From positions 572,501-636,500 of the forward strand of contig CAUYUJ010017660.1 of assembly GCA_963575745.1 (NCBI GenBank): 64,000 bases of DNA, in the 5' to 3' direction. A program made the position numbers and the translations under genes. This DNA is from Prorocentrum cordatum (lineage: Eukaryota; Sar; Dinophyceae; Prorocentrales; Prorocentraceae). Shown here piece after piece: positions 63,024-64,000 of the stretch; the first letter of the stretch is position 1, and every line of letters begins with the position of its first letter. The notes beneath the pieces were generated by a model that saw only the letters and a list, made by a program, of their open reading frames with translations, did no database searches and was not told the DNA's origin.

Positions 63024-64000
63024 TCACTCCAGTACCGTAGGGGACGAGGGGAGGAGAGGTGAGACGGCAGCAGAGGGAGAGGGAGGCGACTCCTCGATCC
63101 GTCCTGCCGAACACAAAAGCAAAAGCGAACCAGCGGCGGCGGCTAGGCGCGGCAGCGGCACAACGCACGCGCATATACTGCGCACGCGACACCGCTGGTC
63201 CGTCCTGCGGTGGCGCGCCCGCCCCGTCAGTATCTTGATGAGCAGCATCTGGTGGACAGCTCCAGCAGCACGGTCGGAGGCCTGGCGCTGGGCCTCGTCC
63301 ATGCCCGCTGCCGTGAGGCCCACGTTGCGGACAGGGCTGATTCCCCGCGGGGCCGCCGCTGCCGCGGCAGCAGCTGAGGTGGCGGGGGCTCCGCCCCGAC
63401 TCTGAGGTGAGAGCGGTGAGCCACCGCCGAAACCCGCCACAAGGTTCTTGACTCGGTACTTGTTCTTGAACGGGTCGAAGGTTGGCGCCTCGTCGATGGG
63501 GACGATCACGCGGGTGGGCAGCGGCGGCTCGTGGTCCGTGGACGGCGTCGGGGAGAGGTCGACCTGGCCAGGTTCGATGACGCTGGCACCGAAGCGTGGC
63601 ACCACTTCGGGGGCTCGGCCATCAGCCTGAGTCTCGCGAGGCGGCGAGCTCGTGGAGCTCCCTGGGGCCTTGCGTGAACTGTGGCGGCTGCAGGTCCTGC
63701 TGCGCGGGGCGCGCCCGCCCGTGTGGCGGTCGCGTGGCGAGGTCGCCTGGGCATTAGCGCGCTCGGAATCCGCCCTGCTCGGGGATCGGATCGGCGCCGC
63801 GCAGGGTGATGGGCTGGGCTGGCGAGAGGCGCTTGTGCCGCCTTCCGCCGTGGCTGTGGCCTGGTCGGGGTCGACCGCGTCGGGGCGGGGGCTGACGAGG
63901 TGGGCGCTTCCCTCGCTGTGCCGCGGGGAGGCGCTGTGATGCGCCTGGATGTGCGTGAGGACGAGCGGGGTAAGCGGCTGCCTCTCCCGCTCAGGTGGGG
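63024..64000 (-). CDS. LINE ORF1, 5'-truncated by window edge
   Basis: The frame is open from the window end (no start seen) to a stop at 63024. It encodes a Pro/Ser/Arg-rich tail (SASRQPSPSPCAAPIRSPSR), then FDPFKNKYRVKNLVAGFGGG and VGLTAAGMDEAQRQASDRAA. Position before ORF2 and low-complexity basic character fit an ORF1/Gag-like protein. The last 50 codons (Cys/Leu-rich) may lie beyond the true end or an intron. A short frame ending MSSYCGQAF at about 62895 overlaps the beginning of ORF2. Confidence 0.5.
   Translation of the reverse strand, partial: PPERERQPLTPLVLTHIQAHHSASPRHSEGSAHLVSPRPDAVDPDQATATAEGGTSASRQPSPSPCAAPIRSPSRADSERANAQATSPRDRHTGGRAPRSRTCSRHSSRKAPGSSTSSPPRETQADGRAPEVVPRFGASVIEPGQVDLSPTPSTDHEPPLPTRVIVPIDEAPTFDPFKNKYRVKNLVAGFGGGSPLSPQSRGGAPATSAAAAAAAAPRGISPVRNVGLTAAGMDEAQRQASDRAAGAVHQMLLIKILTGRARHRRTDQRCRVRSICACVVPLPRLAAAAGSLLLLCSAGRIEESPPSPSAAVSPLLPSSPTVLE

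Larger units (their letters stand above)
57083..64000 (-). mobile_element. large APE-type LINE with RNase H, nearly intact, runs off right edge
   Basis: On the minus strand in order: a Pro/Ser-rich ORF1 (partial at the window edge), then one long ORF2 with endonuclease, reverse transcriptase, Cys/His knuckle and RNase H, then a coiled-coil ORF3. LINEs with a C-terminal RNase H belong to the I/R1/LOA-like and Tad-like groups; I cannot decide which. With only one clear frameshift in ORF2, this is the youngest element in the window. Confidence 0.85.

Overview
This window is nuclear DNA of a dinoflagellate. The direct evidence is four relict copies of the dinoflagellate trans-spliced leader (SL, core CCGTAGCCATTTTGGCTC). 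They lie at 9834-9855 (+), 31184-31205 (-), 37092-37113 (-) and 47659-47679 (+). Three of the four sit just before coding sequence; the one at 31184-31205 lies 35 bases from its start codon. Reading frames are also restored by removing introns with dinoflagellate-type borders (AG|GC...AG|G and AG|GA...AG|G). The DNA is GC-rich and packed with simple repeats, minisatellites and decayed retroelements. I cannot name the genus. No ordinary host housekeeping gene was recognised.

Layout. 1-9.7 kb: minisatellites, including a 90-bp array that carries a perfect 875-bp tandem duplication, plus unassigned DNA. 9.83-14.49 kb: a decayed LINE-type retrotransposon (ORF1, then endonuclease/RT/zinc finger) whose 5' end is a nearly perfect SL. 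14.9-23.5 kb: two more arrays with a 90-bp period, microsatellites and pyrimidine tracts. 23.5-41.9 kb: a Ty1/Copia LTR retrotransposon with paired LTRs about 96% identical, a primer-binding site, gag, protease, integrase, RT and RNase H. It is split by a nested 10.7-kb insertion, here called element X. 41.9-47.6 kb: minisatellites and unassigned DNA. 47.66-49.9 kb: an SL-tagged pseudogene. 54.4-56.35 kb: a multi-exon gene copy. 57.1-64 kb (minus strand): a large, nearly intact LINE with endonuclease, RT, zinc finger and RNase H that runs off the right edge.

The most interesting object is element X (26704-37439). It is flanked by an 11-bp direct repeat (CAGAACAAGAT), and removing it plus one repeat rejoins the Copia polyprotein in frame. 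It carries two minus-strand units, each headed by a relict SL and each apparently with two consecutive ORFs: A1-A2 (no recognised family) and B1-B2. B1 has a helix-turn-helix-like segment, then R-x-D-A-T, TDAG and C-x2-H motifs that resemble an RNase-H-fold (DDE) transposase. B2 is a zinc-binding protein of unknown role. A symmetric set of nested repeats separates the units, and the same GTTTCAAAtatTTGAAAC-type motif occurs near both ends of the element.

Two further copies of the B1 family occur outside element X, at 47.7 and 54.4-56.3 kb. I read element X as a previously unrecognised large DNA transposon and the B1 family as its transposase. That reading is inference. The direct repeat, the frame repair and the shared motifs are visible in the sequence.
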